The notes under the pieces: model-generated
What the model was told of the DNA's origin: nothing
Seen by the model: the letters and a program-made list of their open reading frames with translations, nothing else
The model's database searches: none
Assembly: GCA_002733805.1 (NCBI GenBank)
Contig: NVXG01000032.1
Coordinates: 40,041-104,040, forward strand
Direction of reading: 5' to 3'
Source: Robiginitomaculum sp.
GTDB taxonomy: Bacteria > Pseudomonadota > Alphaproteobacteria > Caulobacterales > Maricaulaceae
DNA length: 64,000 bases
Program-made: the position numbers and the translations under genes
In this document: piece after piece, positions 27,301 through 38,605 of the stretch
Position numbering within the stretch: the first letter of the stretch is position 1
How the letters are laid out: each line of letters begins with the position of its first letter

Positions 27301-28887
27301 ATGAACATGAGCGGGCGCGAAACACAAAAACCACAACTGGATACCGCATTGCTGAGGCTGGCCGAATTGGGCCATCAATTGCAGTTGGAACGAGGCTGTA
27401 CGGCGCTATTTCTGGATAGCGCTGGAGAGCTGTTTCATAATGAATGGCGCGATCAATGCAAAGAAACTGACCTTGCTGTCCAAGAGCTGAACAAATGCCA
27501 ACAAGGGGACCAACCGGGTAAAACGAACGGCGAGGCCATTTCAAAAAAAATCCAACTCATTCTGAGTGAAGTCGAAAACCTTGAAGATCACCGTCGTCAG
27601 ATAGCAAGTTTCGACATTGGTTTTGCCAAGGCCATCAACCATTATACCTATACCCTGCTCAGCCCAATCCTTGACCTTAAAGTAGAGATTGCTCTGATGA
27701 TCGCGGTGGGCGAGCCAGCCAAGGTCACCGCATACTCTAATTTGCTGCAATGGAAAGAACGGGTCGGACGGGAGCGGGCGTGGGGCGTACATGGGTTTTA
27801 TAGCGGCGTGTTTCGCAATCGAGAATTTTCTGAACGCATGCGAACCCTGATCGAAGAGCAAAAGGCCTATCGCCGCTCGTTTCTTTCTCTGGCCTCTGAC
27901 GAGCATAGCCAGTTTCTGGATTCGGTTTTCGAAGGTTATGTGATGCAATGCGTCGAAGAATTGCATAAAATGCTCGATCAACCCGAAAGCGCGGATGAGT
28001 TAGAAGCCCTATCGCCGATCACTTGGTTTCGGTTGCTGACTGGCAAAGTAGAGCGCCTGAAACTGGTCGAAAACAAGTTGGTACAAGATTTTTGTGCCAA
28101 GCCGGAAAAAGTATCGGTCAAGACCTCCAATTTTTCCGCCAATTCAGCGCAACTGGATAAATACATGCCATTGATCCAGGCGCTACCCGCTTTTTCAAAG
28201 CTGGACCGCAACGAACTGGACTCCTTGCTTTCCCACGCTGATGTTCGTGAGGCTAAAAAAGGCAAACTACTCTTTTTGCAATCAGAACCCCTGTCACGGA
28301 TGTATCTGATTTTATCAGGTTGGGTGAAGCTCTACAAAGGCACGGACGCTGGCAATGAGGCCGTATTGCAAATGCTATCAGCCGGCGACAGCGTGATGGA
28401 AGCCTCAGTTTTTTTGGATATCCCTTCAGTAGCCAGCGCACAGGTGGTCGAGGATGCGATCCTGTTATCTCTACCCGCACCGGTGGTGCGCCAGGTCTTG
28501 CAGGAAAACAAATCGTTCGCCTTGAATATGCTGGGAAATCTGTCGCTTCGCTCGCAAAATCTAATCCGGCAGATTGAACATTCGCGGCTTAGAAAAGCCA
28601 GTGAACGGGTTGGCTGGTTTTTGCTGAAACTGGGACTGGAAGAAGGCAATGAAAACGCAACTTGCATTCGTTTGCCTTATGATAAATCCTTGATTGCCTC
28701 GTATCTTGATATGACTCCTGAAACCTTTTCACGCACCTTGAAAAAATTCCGAGATCGCGGGTTTCACATCGAAAATGACACGGTTACCCAACCCGACCCA
28801 AAAGCCTTGTGCGCCTATTGTGATCCCAGCTTGGCGGATGCCTGCAAATTTCGGGATGATCCGGATTGCCCCGGAACCTATCTGTAA
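27301..28887 (+). CDS. NIT-domain / CRP-FNR fusion transcription factor
   Basis: A 528-residue regulator. Residues about 15-230 resemble the nitrate- and nitrite-sensing NIT domain, with LQLERGCTALFL near 27-38 and WKERVGRERAWG at 151-162. Residues about 285-410 are a cyclic-nucleotide-type effector domain, and 461-483 a helix-turn-helix with recognition residues E474, S477 and R478, the FNR pattern for TTGAT half-sites. The N-terminal FNR cysteines are absent, but the tail carries C504, C507, C515 and C523 (CX2CX7CX7C). Its position between narK and nirS and the nearby TTGAY-N4-ATCAA sites suggest it is the regulon's activator. Nitrate sensing is inferred from the domain. Confidence 0.85.
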   Translation: MNMSGRETQKPQLDTALLRLAELGHQLQLERGCTALFLDSAGELFHNEWRDQCKETDLAVQELNKCQQGDQPGKTNGEAISKKIQLILSEVENLEDHRRQIASFDIGFAKAINHYTYTLLSPILDLKVEIALMIAVGEPAKVTAYSNLLQWKERVGRERAWGVHGFYSGVFRNREFSERMRTLIEEQKAYRRSFLSLASDEHSQFLDSVFEGYVMQCVEELHKMLDQPESADELEALSPITWFRLLTGKVERLKLVENKLVQDFCAKPEKVSVKTSNFSANSAQLDKYMPLIQALPAFSKLDRNELDSLLSHADVREAKKGKLLFLQSEPLSRMYLILSGWVKLYKGTDAGNEAVLQMLSAGDSVMEASVFLDIPSVASAQVVEDAILLSLPAPVVRQVLQENKSFALNMLGNLSLRSQNLIRQIEHSRLRKASERVGWFLLKLGLEEGNENATCIRLPYDKSLIASYLDMTPETFSRTLKKFRDRGFHIENDTVTQPDPKALCAYCDPSLADACKFRDDPDCPGTYL

Positions 28888-28896
28888 TCCAGCGGC

Positions 28897-30849
28897 TTAA
28901 AAAGCCCGGCGCATTCCCAAGTAGAAAGAACGGCCGCGCTCGGCAAAGCTGAAACTTGGCGACTTGTCGGCCAGTTTCAAATTACCCAAGTTCTTAACGC
29001 CAAAGCTGGCCACCCAGCGATCCGATACATCCCATGCGCCTTGGGCGTGCCACAGCATATACCCCGGTAAGTCGATTGCATTGCCTCGGGCATCATACTC
29101 GATCTCATTACCATGATAGGCCGTACGCAAGGTTGCGCTTACCCCCGGTTGTTTAAGCTTCCAAGTCAGTTGTGCTGAAAAAACATGATCCGGGCGCTCG
29201 GCCAGACGTAAGCCCGTGGTCTGGTTGATCGCCTCCATATATACATGCGAAGCGCTGAATGACAGTGATGGAGCCATATCCAGTTCGACCTCAGTTTCGA
29301 TCCCTTTAGTTTCGGTTTGCTCCAGATTGACGAACGTGAACAACCGGCCAAACCTGGCCGAGCAGTTGACGATACACTGGGTTGAAATCAGATCATCCAC
29401 CTGATTGACAAAGCCGGTAACCGCAAACCGCGTGGGTCCAGATTTATAACTGACGCTCAGTTCAAAATTGTCACTGGTTTCCGGGCCAACATCCGGATTG
29501 CCCACAAATGAAAACGGCCCAACGAACAGATAGTCCTGCAAGGACTGTTTTAAGGTTGGCGAGCGAAACCCGTGTCCGTACCCACCTTTTAAGGTCCAGT
29601 TCTGGCTGGGGTGATAAACCAGATAGGCTCGAGGGCTAAACTCGGAGCCAAAGTTCTCATGTGAATCATATCGTCCGCCAAGAGTAAGGCGTAAGGCATC
29701 GGAGATCCGCCATTCATCCTGCAAAAACACACCGGTGAAATCCAACGAGCCTTTACCACTGGCAATTGAGGAGTGTTCGAGCGTTTCACGCCGCACCTCA
29801 CCACCCATGGCCAATTGATGGTTTTTCGATACCGGAAAAACTGCAAAGGCATCTAGTACGTCATTTGTGAAATTTTGGGGGACCGATGGAGCAATGCCAT
29901 GGGTCCGCGTGTTAATCCGCTGCAACTCGGCATGGCTGATATTCACCTGCACTGAATTTGGGCCAAACTGGCCGGAATATCCGGCACCAATTTGCAAACG
30001 ATCCAGATCAAATGAGCTTTCAAATACTGGCGGTCGTCCACGGTCCTGCGTATTACGATATCGATCTTCACGACCCAGCATGATGTCAAAATCAATGCGA
30101 TGCGCCGGTGCTGGTTGCAAGGTTACTTTCCCATACAGGCTGTGAGCCTGTTTGCCCTCCAGCTCGCTAAGGGACGGATTGACTTCAAAGGGAATTTCTT
30201 CCGCGTCATTGAATGTATAGCTCAGCAGAACACCGGCTTTTTTCCCCAACGGTCCGGCAGCAGACAAGCTGATAAACTGCTCGTCACCCTCGCGCTCGGC
30301 CAGTGTGTACCGCGCAGCAAGTGAGCCGGTCCAAACCTCGGGGATCGGTTTGGTGACGATGTTGACCACGCCACCCAACGCGTCAGAGCCATAGAGCGCC
30401 GACAGCGGACCTCGTACCACTTCAACTCGATCAATGCTGTTCAGCGGCACCCAATCATACTGGAAATTGGAATGGTTAAAAATACTGTCCGTACCCAAAA
30501 TACGCCGCCCGTCGATCATGAACAACGTCTGATCTCGGCCCATGCCACGAATAGACAAGGTTTGACGCCCCCCAAACCCCCGGCCTTGGAAACTGATCCC
30601 CGGTGTCTGACGAACCGCATCCAACAAATCGATGCTGGCGGTCAGCTCCAAATCGGCGGCGGTAATGACACTGATCGAAGAAGGGGCATCATTCAGGTCA
30701 ATCTCTGTCCGGGTCGCGGTTACCACAATGGTATCGGCTTCGGCCAACGCAGGAATCGGGGTCATCATGGTCAGCAAAAATGCCGACAATCCACAAACCG
30801 TATAACGGGATACCGCTTTGATTCTAAATTGTTTTTTGGAATGATGCAC
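28897..30849 (-). CDS. TonB-dependent outer-membrane receptor
   Basis: A 650-residue receptor with a signal peptide ending PALAEA, a TonB-box-like TIVVTATRTE, a plug domain (SISVITAADL, IRGMGRDQTLFMIDGRR, VEVVRGPLSALYGSDALGGVVNI) and a C-terminal barrel ending in phenylalanine. It resembles BtuB/FepA/Cir-type receptors. The substrate is not evident; iron, heme or copper needed for the neighbouring heme enzymes would fit but is only a guess. It converges on the regulator gene with 9 bp between stops and is divergent from nirS. Confidence 0.9.
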   Translation of the reverse strand: MHHSKKQFRIKAVSRYTVCGLSAFLLTMMTPIPALAEADTIVVTATRTEIDLNDAPSSISVITAADLELTASIDLLDAVRQTPGISFQGRGFGGRQTLSIRGMGRDQTLFMIDGRRILGTDSIFNHSNFQYDWVPLNSIDRVEVVRGPLSALYGSDALGGVVNIVTKPIPEVWTGSLAARYTLAEREGDEQFISLSAAGPLGKKAGVLLSYTFNDAEEIPFEVNPSLSELEGKQAHSLYGKVTLQPAPAHRIDFDIMLGREDRYRNTQDRGRPPVFESSFDLDRLQIGAGYSGQFGPNSVQVNISHAELQRINTRTHGIAPSVPQNFTNDVLDAFAVFPVSKNHQLAMGGEVRRETLEHSSIASGKGSLDFTGVFLQDEWRISDALRLTLGGRYDSHENFGSEFSPRAYLVYHPSQNWTLKGGYGHGFRSPTLKQSLQDYLFVGPFSFVGNPDVGPETSDNFELSVSYKSGPTRFAVTGFVNQVDDLISTQCIVNCSARFGRLFTFVNLEQTETKGIETEVELDMAPSLSFSASHVYMEAINQTTGLRLAERPDHVFSAQLTWKLKQPGVSATLRTAYHGNEIEYDARGNAIDLPGYMLWHAQGAWDVSDRWVASFGVKNLGNLKLADKSPSFSFAERGRSFYLGMRRAF

Positions 30850-30968
30850 TATATTACCACTTTGCTGATCTAGCCAGAATTAAAAACGACCGACCAAGCC
30901 AAAAATGTGCGGCATGAGGTCGCGATCTGGTAAAAAACCCGTCTTAAACGGCCATTTTCGAGAAGACC

Positions 30969-30982
30969 TTGACCTAAATCAA
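30969..30982 (+). promoter_or_regulatory. FNR/DNR-type site upstream of nirS
   Basis: TTGACCTAAATCAA, identical to the site at 27196, lies 57-70 bp before the nirS ATG, a normal distance for an activator at -41.5 of a promoter with a short leader. Confidence 0.8.
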
Positions 30983-31021
30983 AGATCAAAAAAAGCGCCA
31001 GCCTAGTTTTTATGGACATGA

Positions 31022-32764
<1,743 letters not shown>

Positions 32765-32788
32765 ACGAAACTGATCTGACAAATTCCG

Positions 32789-32822
32789 CCCGGCGCTGCT
32801 TCAAACCAGCGCCGGGTTTTTC
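32789..32822 (+). terminator. Strong rho-independent terminator of nirS
   Basis: A perfect 10-bp GC-rich stem, CCCGGCGCTG with CAGCGCCGGG, around an 8-base loop and followed by five T, 25 bp after the nirS stop. nirS is therefore probably monocistronic. Confidence 0.92.
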
Positions 32823-32902
32823 TTGTCATAACTCCATCAAATTCTTGCCTATTGGCAAAATGTATCTGACATTTGCGTCTGGTCGTTCAAACGGGTCGCA
32901 AC

Positions 32903-33772
32903 ATGAAAAAAATTCTGCTCATCGGCTCGCGTGGCTTTACCGGTCGGTATGTGCTGGCTGAATTACGGGCCACGGGAAACGTTGATCTGGTCGAAGCTCA
33001 CACCCACCAACTCGACATCAAAAACACCGCGCAATTCGGTCAGATAGTTGAGCAGGTAAACCCGGATTGCATTGTTAATCTAGCTGCGGTTTCTACGCTG
33101 TCTGTGGATGATATTGAAAACATCTATGAGCTAAATGCCCTAGCGGTGATCCGGGCTTGGCAATGGTTGAAGGATGCAGGGTTTAGCGGACGGTTCATTC
33201 AGGCCAGTTCAGCCTATGTCTATGGCGATCATACACCGGACCCGATCCGCGAAACCCAAGCCTTGCGCCCGACCAGTCATTATGCCTGTGCCAAGGCAAT
33301 GACCGACCAAGTGGCCGACTTATATCGACCAGAACTGGATATCATCATTGCCCGGCCGTTTAATTGCATCGGGCTTGGTCATGGCAACTCGTTTTTGATC
33401 CCTAAAATTATTGATCATTTCAAGACCAACAAGCCTCAGATCGAATTGGGCACCTTGACCCACCGGCGCGATTTTGTAGATATTCGCGATATTGCCGCCA
33501 TGTACCACACCATCATTGAAACCTCCAACCCGGAGTCAGTGTTCAATTTCGCCAATGGTTATGGGACCAGTGTTGCAGATATTATCTCACTGATGGAGCA
33601 AATTACCGGACAGACAATCAAAGTCAAAAGCATGGGAAAACTGGTCCGCCAGCAAGACAATCCCTTGATGGTAGCCGATATTTCAAATTTGAAAAAACTG
33701 GGTTTCAAACCACAATATTCGCTGGAAGATACTTTGCGCTGGATGTTGGCGGCAGACCGGACTGCACCTTAG
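32903..33772 (+). CDS. NAD(P)-dependent sugar epimerase/reductase (GDP-4-keto-6-deoxymannose reductase-like)
   Basis: A 289-residue extended short-chain dehydrogenase. The nucleotide-binding GSRGFTGRYV lies at the start, and the catalytic YACAK, RPFNCIG and RRDFVDIRD motifs follow the pattern of Rmd/GDP-4-keto-6-deoxy-D-mannose reductases. With the nearby gmd product it could make GDP-D-rhamnose or a related deoxyhexose. The ATG at 32903 starts directly at the Rossmann strand; 10 upstream codons are rejected. Its 3' end overlaps the convergent methyltransferase by 4 bases. Exact stereochemistry cannot be read from sequence. Confidence 0.75.
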   Translation: MKKILLIGSRGFTGRYVLAELRATGNVDLVEAHTHQLDIKNTAQFGQIVEQVNPDCIVNLAAVSTLSVDDIENIYELNALAVIRAWQWLKDAGFSGRFIQASSAYVYGDHTPDPIRETQALRPTSHYACAKAMTDQVADLYRPELDIIIARPFNCIGLGHGNSFLIPKIIDHFKTNKPQIELGTLTHRRDFVDIRDIAAMYHTIIETSNPESVFNFANGYGTSVADIISLMEQITGQTIKVKSMGKLVRQQDNPLMVADISNLKKLGFKPQYSLEDTLRWMLAADRTAP

Positions 33773-35025
33773 TCGATCACCTGCTCGATGACCTGTCCAT
33801 CTTGCTTGGATATGATGCGTAAGGTCGGCAAGTAGACAATAAACTTGCCGCCAGCATCCAGATATGCCGCTTCCCTTTTGATGAATTCATCCAGAAAGTA
33901 ATACGGCAGAATCATCATGTATTCGGGCGGGTTGGCGCGCCCTTCTACCTCCGAAATGATCGGGATCCGACAACCGGATATCTCCATGCCCCATTTCATT
34001 GGATTTCGATCCAATGCCGCATAAATGTCATCACGGGTGAAGCCACAATGCTGCATCACGGTATTGCCCCGAGTGGAAGCACCATAGGCGGCAATACGCT
34101 GTCCTTTGCCGCGAATTTGTTTGACCAACTTGCGTAACCGGGTCCGAAACTGGTCAATCCGCGCCCCAAAATCCGCAAAGGCCTGCACAGAATGTAAGTC
34201 CTGTTGCCGCTCCGCCGCCAATGCCTGCGCCACCGCCTCGCTCTGTTGGTCGGAACGCGAAACAAACAGCCGGATACTGCCACCATTAATCGAATTGAAC
34301 GTCACATCGTTCACATGAAGACCCTGCGCCTTCACCAGTTTTTCGAACGACAACAGCGTATAATACGCCACGTGTTCATGACCGATCATGTCATAGCCAA
34401 GATCGCGCACCATATTGGTGGTATAGTTCATTTCGACGATCCACAGCCCGTCGTGATCCAAACACTGCTTGATATCCTGCACAAATTTCTTTGGCTCATC
34501 CAGATCGTAAAACATCGAGATAGAGGTAATGACCTTGGCCGTACGTCCAGCCAGAACCTGCTTCGCATTGTCCGCCGTGAAATAGCTGTTTACTGGCAAA
34601 ATACCATGTTCCGGTTTGATGTCATCAATGGCATTTGATGGGTCAAAGCCGATTTTTACCAACTCATCGACCGAAAAACTTTTGAGCAAAGTGCCATCAT
34701 TGCACCCAGTATCAATACAAATATCGCCCGCGCCCAACTTGGCGCGCACCACCACATCGTGCGTAATACCCTTCAAATGGTCGCGCATGGTTTGGTTGGT
34801 CCCGGAACGATACCAATAAGAGGCATACATCAGGTCTGAATTGACCGTGTGGTGCAGTTGCAAAAACATGCAATGTGGGCAATATACCAGATCAAGTGGC
34901 ACCCGCACCGGGTCCGGCTCATCAGGCTGGACAAACATGCCGGTGACGCATTGCTCGCCCAATGACACCACGGGTACCAGATCCGGTTTGTTACAAATTC
35001 GGCAATCGTCTCGCTGTTCAAACAC
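33769..35025 (-). CDS. Sugar C-methyltransferase-like SAM-dependent methyltransferase
   Basis: A 418-residue protein with the three-part layout of deoxysugar C-methyltransferases: an N-terminal zinc-binding domain (CRIC and CPHC pairs), a central SAM-binding domain (CIDTGCNDGTLLKSF), and a C-terminal domain with AAYGASTRGNTVMQ. Such enzymes methylate nucleotide-keto-sugars or related substrates in polysaccharide synthesis. GTG start. It lies 30 bp after gmd on the same strand, so it probably acts on the GDP-keto-deoxyhexose pool; this is inference. Confidence 0.8.
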   Translation of the reverse strand: MFEQRDDCRICNKPDLVPVVSLGEQCVTGMFVQPDEPDPVRVPLDLVYCPHCMFLQLHHTVNSDLMYASYWYRSGTNQTMRDHLKGITHDVVVRAKLGAGDICIDTGCNDGTLLKSFSVDELVKIGFDPSNAIDDIKPEHGILPVNSYFTADNAKQVLAGRTAKVITSISMFYDLDEPKKFVQDIKQCLDHDGLWIVEMNYTTNMVRDLGYDMIGHEHVAYYTLLSFEKLVKAQGLHVNDVTFNSINGGSIRLFVSRSDQQSEAVAQALAAERQQDLHSVQAFADFGARIDQFRTRLRKLVKQIRGKGQRIAAYGASTRGNTVMQHCGFTRDDIYAALDRNPMKWGMEISGCRIPIISEVEGRANPPEYMMILPYYFLDEFIKREAAYLDAGGKFIVYLPTLRIISKQDGQVIEQVID

Positions 35026-35055
35026 CGGGCGATTTCCACAAGTGGTATTGCACGA

Positions 35056-36105
35056 TCATTGGCTGTTCCCGGCAGCCGCCAGATCGGACTGCATCATTTC
35101 CGTTACCAATTGCTCAAAGCTGGTGGTTGGCTGCCAACCCAGAATTTTGCGAGCCTTGCTGGCATCGCCGCGCAATTCCTGCACCTCGGTCGGCCGAAAA
35201 TAAACCGGATCAATTTTGACCAATATATCACCCGTCTGGTCATTCACCCCGACTTCGTCAGTGCCAGAGCCATTCCAGACAATCGGTATGTCTACATGGG
35301 CAAAGGCCAGCTCGACAAATTCGCGCACCGAATGGCTTTCACCGGTCGCCAAGCAATAATCATCTGGCTCGTCCTGCTGCAACATGCGCCACATGCCTTC
35401 GACATAATCCCGGGCGTGTCCCCAATCACGGCGCGCATCGATATTACCCAAAAACAGTTGTTTTTGCTTGCCATGATGGATCCCCGCCACAGCCCGGGTA
35501 ATTTTGCGGGTAACAAAAGTCTCCCCGCGCATGGGTCCTTCATGATTGAACAAAATCCCGTTGGACGCGTGCATCCCGTAGGCTTCACGGTAATTGACTG
35601 TGATCCAGTAGGCGTACAATTTTGCAGCGCCATAGGGCGAACGTGGATAAAACGGGGTGGTTTCTGATTGTGGATTTTCCTGTGCCTTGCCGAACAATTC
35701 CGAGGTTGAGGCTTGGTAGAATCGGACCTGATCCTGAATTTCTAAAATTCGAATAGCCTCTAACAATCGCAACGTACCCAGCGCATCGGCATTTGCGGTA
35801 TATTCGGGTGTTTCAAAACTGACATGCACATGACTCTGCGCGGCCAAATTATAAATCTCGGTCGGTTTTATTTCTTGCATCAGGCGGATCAAATTAGTCG
35901 AATCGGTCATATCGCCATAGCGCAAGTGGAACCGGGTCTCTTGCGCCCTTGGGTCGACATATAGGTTATCGATCCGTCCGGTATTGAATGAGGACGAGCG
36001 GCGCTTCACCCCATAAACAATATATCCCTTATCGAGCAGCAATTGAGCCAGATATGCCCCGTCCTGCCCGGTAATTCCGGTAATCAACGCTATTTTTCTG
36101 GTCAC
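35056..36105 (-). CDS. gmd: GDP-mannose 4,6-dehydratase
   Basis: A 349-residue dehydratase converting GDP-D-mannose to GDP-4-keto-6-deoxy-D-mannose, precursor of GDP-fucose, GDP-rhamnose and others. Clear motifs are [33 protein letters not shown], the catalytic tyrosine/lysine in [15 protein letters not shown] and [12 protein letters not shown] take the GTG at 36105 as start because it gives the usual family N-terminus; an in-frame ATG at 36141 would add 12 residues. Followed by the methyltransferase in the same direction. Confidence 0.95.
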   Translation of the reverse strand: MTRKIALITGITGQDGAYLAQLLLDKGYIVYGVKRRSSSFNTGRIDNLYVDPRAQETRFHLRYGDMTDSTNLIRLMQEIKPTEIYNLAAQSHVHVSFETPEYTANADALGTLRLLEAIRILEIQDQVRFYQASTSELFGKAQENPQSETTPFYPRSPYGAAKLYAYWITVNYREAYGMHASNGILFNHEGPMRGETFVTRKITRAVAGIHHGKQKQLFLGNIDARRDWGHARDYVEGMWRMLQQDEPDDYCLATGESHSVREFVELAFAHVDIPIVWNGSGTDEVGVNDQTGDILVKIDPVYFRPTEVQELRGDASKARKILGWQPTTSFEQLVTEMMQSDLAAAGNSQ

Positions 36106-36325
36106 GATACTTTTCCGAATCCAGCCATGAACCAGATTCATACCGGGTTTCGTCCGCGCACTCCACAGATTAGTTCGCGGGAGCAGATGCACCAAAACTC
36201 TTATTTGTATGGGCGGTTTCAAACCGACGCAGGTCGCTATCCGTCGATTACAATTTCTAATCCCCGCAGGCAGAGCCGGGCCTACCCTGCCCTTCTTGAA
36301 AACCCACCTATTCCGCGAGGGCCAA

Positions 36326-37054
36326 ATGAACGAAACCACATTGTTGCAACTTCCTTATATCATTGAGGCACAGGCCCAAAAACACGTTACCCACAATGAA
36401 GCCATTCGGGCACTGGACGCCTTGATTCAGCTCTCCGTACTGGACCGTAATTTGGCCAACCCACCGATCAGCCCTTCGGAAGGAGACCGATATCTCGTCG
36501 CAACCAGCGCCACCGGAGCTTGGGCCACAAAAGCCGGACAAGTCGCCGCATGGCAGGATGGGGCATGGATGTTCTATGCGCCCGCCCTTGGATGGCGCTG
36601 TTGGGTCGCTGATGAGGCTGTATTGCTGGTTCATGATGGCAGCGTTTGGCAAACCCTGTTCGCACAAAGCAGTGGTGGATCATTTTTGCTCAACCAGTCC
36701 GCAGCAGGTGCTGCCAACAGCTTTGCAATCCTCGAAGAAGAACTGGCCCTCATCGGTGCCTTTACCGACAGCACCATTCAAATTCCCGACCGAGCCATTG
36801 TCTTTGCGGTTTCCAGCCGAACCACCCAGGCCGTCACCGGGGCCGCTTCTTACGATTGCGGCTTGGCGTCCGATGTCAGCAAATATGGTGGCGCGTTGAG
36901 CGTTTTAATCGGTGCCACCAATTCCGGCGTGACTGGTTCCACCGCATTTTATGCCGACACAGCCATCCGGATCAGCGCCAATGGCGGCAGCTTTACCGGT
37001 GGAAAAGTACGGATTGCCCTTCATTTTGCGCTGTTTGGCGCACCCACTTCTTAG
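36326..37054 (+). CDS. DUF2793 protein, phage/GTA fiber-like
   Basis: A 242-residue protein. The first 110 residues match the DUF2793 pattern found in alphaproteobacterial phage and gene-transfer-agent fiber proteins: the start [21 protein letters not shown] (cited in part), then [18 protein letters not shown] and [12 protein letters not shown]. The C-terminal part is a beta-rich region. It is the first gene of a plus-strand cassette that faces away from gmd and ends against galE. Together with the next two genes it looks like the adsorption spike of a GTA or prophage. Confidence 0.8.
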   Translation: MNETTLLQLPYIIEAQAQKHVTHNEAIRALDALIQLSVLDRNLANPPISPSEGDRYLVATSATGAWATKAGQVAAWQDGAWMFYAPALGWRCWVADEAVLLVHDGSVWQTLFAQSSGGSFLLNQSAAGAANSFAILEEELALIGAFTDSTIQIPDRAIVFAVSSRTTQAVTGAASYDCGLASDVSKYGGALSVLIGATNSGVTGSTAFYADTAIRISANGGSFTGGKVRIALHFALFGAPTS

Positions 37055-37073
37055 AGAGAGAGAGGAATTTCCC

Positions 37074-37337
37074 ATGACTGATCGTTTTGAAAACACCCAT
37101 ACTGGACTGGATAGCCCAGCCGCCCACGCATTTGCCATTGTCCCTGATGATGCCAATGATCTGCCAGAGGTGACCCGCGCTTTGTTCGTCGGTATCGGTG
37201 GTGATATCACCGTAATCACCAAATCCGGCAGTGAAGTGCTGTTTAGCGGCTTGGCTAGCGGCGATATTCTACCGGTCCGTACGCTACGGATCAAAGCCAC
37301 CGGAACCAGTGCCGGGAATATCGTGGGGTTAGTGTAA
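37074..37337 (+). CDS. Spike base protein, Rcc01079-like
   Basis: An 87-residue protein resembling the RCAP_Rcc01079 family, the base of the head spike of the Rhodobacter capsulatus GTA. Features are AFAIVPDDANDLPEVTRALFVG (cited in part), GGDITVITKSG and ILPVRTLRIKATGT. The ATG is preceded by a GAGAGAGAGAGG purine tract acting as ribosome site. Its stop overlaps the start of the next gene (TAATG), so they are coupled. Confidence 0.8.
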   Translation: MTDRFENTHTGLDSPAAHAFAIVPDDANDLPEVTRALFVGIGGDITVITKSGSEVLFSGLASGDILPVRTLRIKATGTSAGNIVGLV

Positions 37338-38605
37338 TGCGAATACAAACTTGTCGCACCTCGCTTGCGGGGGCACAGCGCAGGGCCGCCGTATGGTGGC
37401 CCAATGGGGCCAGCATGGCCATAGAGCCGACCAGCAATCGAGCAATGGTTTCCGGTGTGACGTTGCCGCTTTCTAATTTGGTTTCAGTCAATCGAAACAG
37501 TATTGGCACGGCTCTTCGGGCCGATGGGTCTTTACAGAAATTTCAAGCCAACCAATTGCGGGCCACTGACCGGGGTTTACTGATCGAACCCACTGCGACC
37601 AATGTTATCTTGCAAAGCCAGTCATTTGGGATGGCACCGTGGTTTGACGTTGCAGCGAACATTGCCGCAGGTGGACCCGGTCCGGACAATACAATGAATT
37701 CGAACAAATTGGTCGAAAACAGTACCTCTTCAACCCATTATGTCGTGCAAACGGTCAGTTTGGTAGCTGGTACCGAGTACACGTCATCTTTTTACGTGAA
37801 GGCAGTTGGTCGTGAACGAGTTCAAATCAGGTGTAATGATGGTGCAGACTGGGCGCGGTGCTCCTTTAACCTAAACACGGGCCTTGCGGAAACTCCGACG
37901 GCGGGCAGCGCACAAATTACCGCGCTGGCCAACAACTGGTTCCGGATATCGGTCACCGGCACTCCAACCATAGGTACAGGCTCAGGCATTCAGCTCTATC
38001 TGCTCGATGATGTAGGTAATCTTTCCTATTTGGGCGATAGTGTTTCAGCAGTTGAAGTTTGGGGCGCACAGCTGGAAAGCGGCACCTTTGCGACCAGTTA
38101 CATCCAAACCACAGCAACCAGCACAACCAGAAATGCCGACAACATTTCATTGATCCCAAGTGGCAATTTGCCATTTGCCGGGTTTAATCCAAATGTTGGG
38201 ACATTTGTTGTTGAGCACGTGAAGGACCAAACCAACACCGGCTTTACTCGGTTGTTTGCCATCAACAAGGGAAGTGGGAATGACGAAATTACCCTATACA
38301 CATTTAATGGAAACATCTCGGTTCTGATCGCAGCTGGCGGAGTTTCCCAAGCCGATATGATCGGTGGATCTTACGCAATCGGAACCATTGGACGAACCGC
38401 CATGGGCTATGCCAGCAATGACATTGCCATATCCACTGATGGTGGCGGCATTGTTGCTGATCCGAGTGCAAATCTTCCCACGGGATTGACAGTGGCCAAT
38501 ATCGGTTCGCTAGCCGGTGGAACGCAGTTGAATGGAACCATTCGGGCGCTTACCTATTTTCCAACTCGTTTGTCTAATAGTGAATTGCAAGCCTTAAGTG
38601 CTTAG
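37337..38605 (+). CDS. Head spike fiber-like, carbohydrate-binding protein
   Basis: A 422-residue beta-rich protein. It has a short N-terminal anchor, a TNVILQSQSF motif, then a jelly-roll-like region with the periodic pattern typical of carbohydrate-binding modules (YTSSFYVKAVGRERVQI, GAQLESGTFATSYI) and a second domain of the laminin-G/lectin sort. The layout matches phage head-spike fiber proteins of the Rcc01080 kind, which bind capsular polysaccharide. Translationally coupled to the spike base gene. It ends overlapping the convergent galE by 4 bases. Confidence 0.72.
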   Translation: MRIQTCRTSLAGAQRRAAVWWPNGASMAIEPTSNRAMVSGVTLPLSNLVSVNRNSIGTALRADGSLQKFQANQLRATDRGLLIEPTATNVILQSQSFGMAPWFDVAANIAAGGPGPDNTMNSNKLVENSTSSTHYVVQTVSLVAGTEYTSSFYVKAVGRERVQIRCNDGADWARCSFNLNTGLAETPTAGSAQITALANNWFRISVTGTPTIGTGSGIQLYLLDDVGNLSYLGDSVSAVEVWGAQLESGTFATSYIQTTATSTTRNADNISLIPSGNLPFAGFNPNVGTFVVEHVKDQTNTGFTRLFAINKGSGNDEITLYTFNGNISVLIAAGGVSQADMIGGSYAIGTIGRTAMGYASNDIAISTDGGGIVADPSANLPTGLTVANIGSLAGGTQLNGTIRALTYFPTRLSNSELQALSA

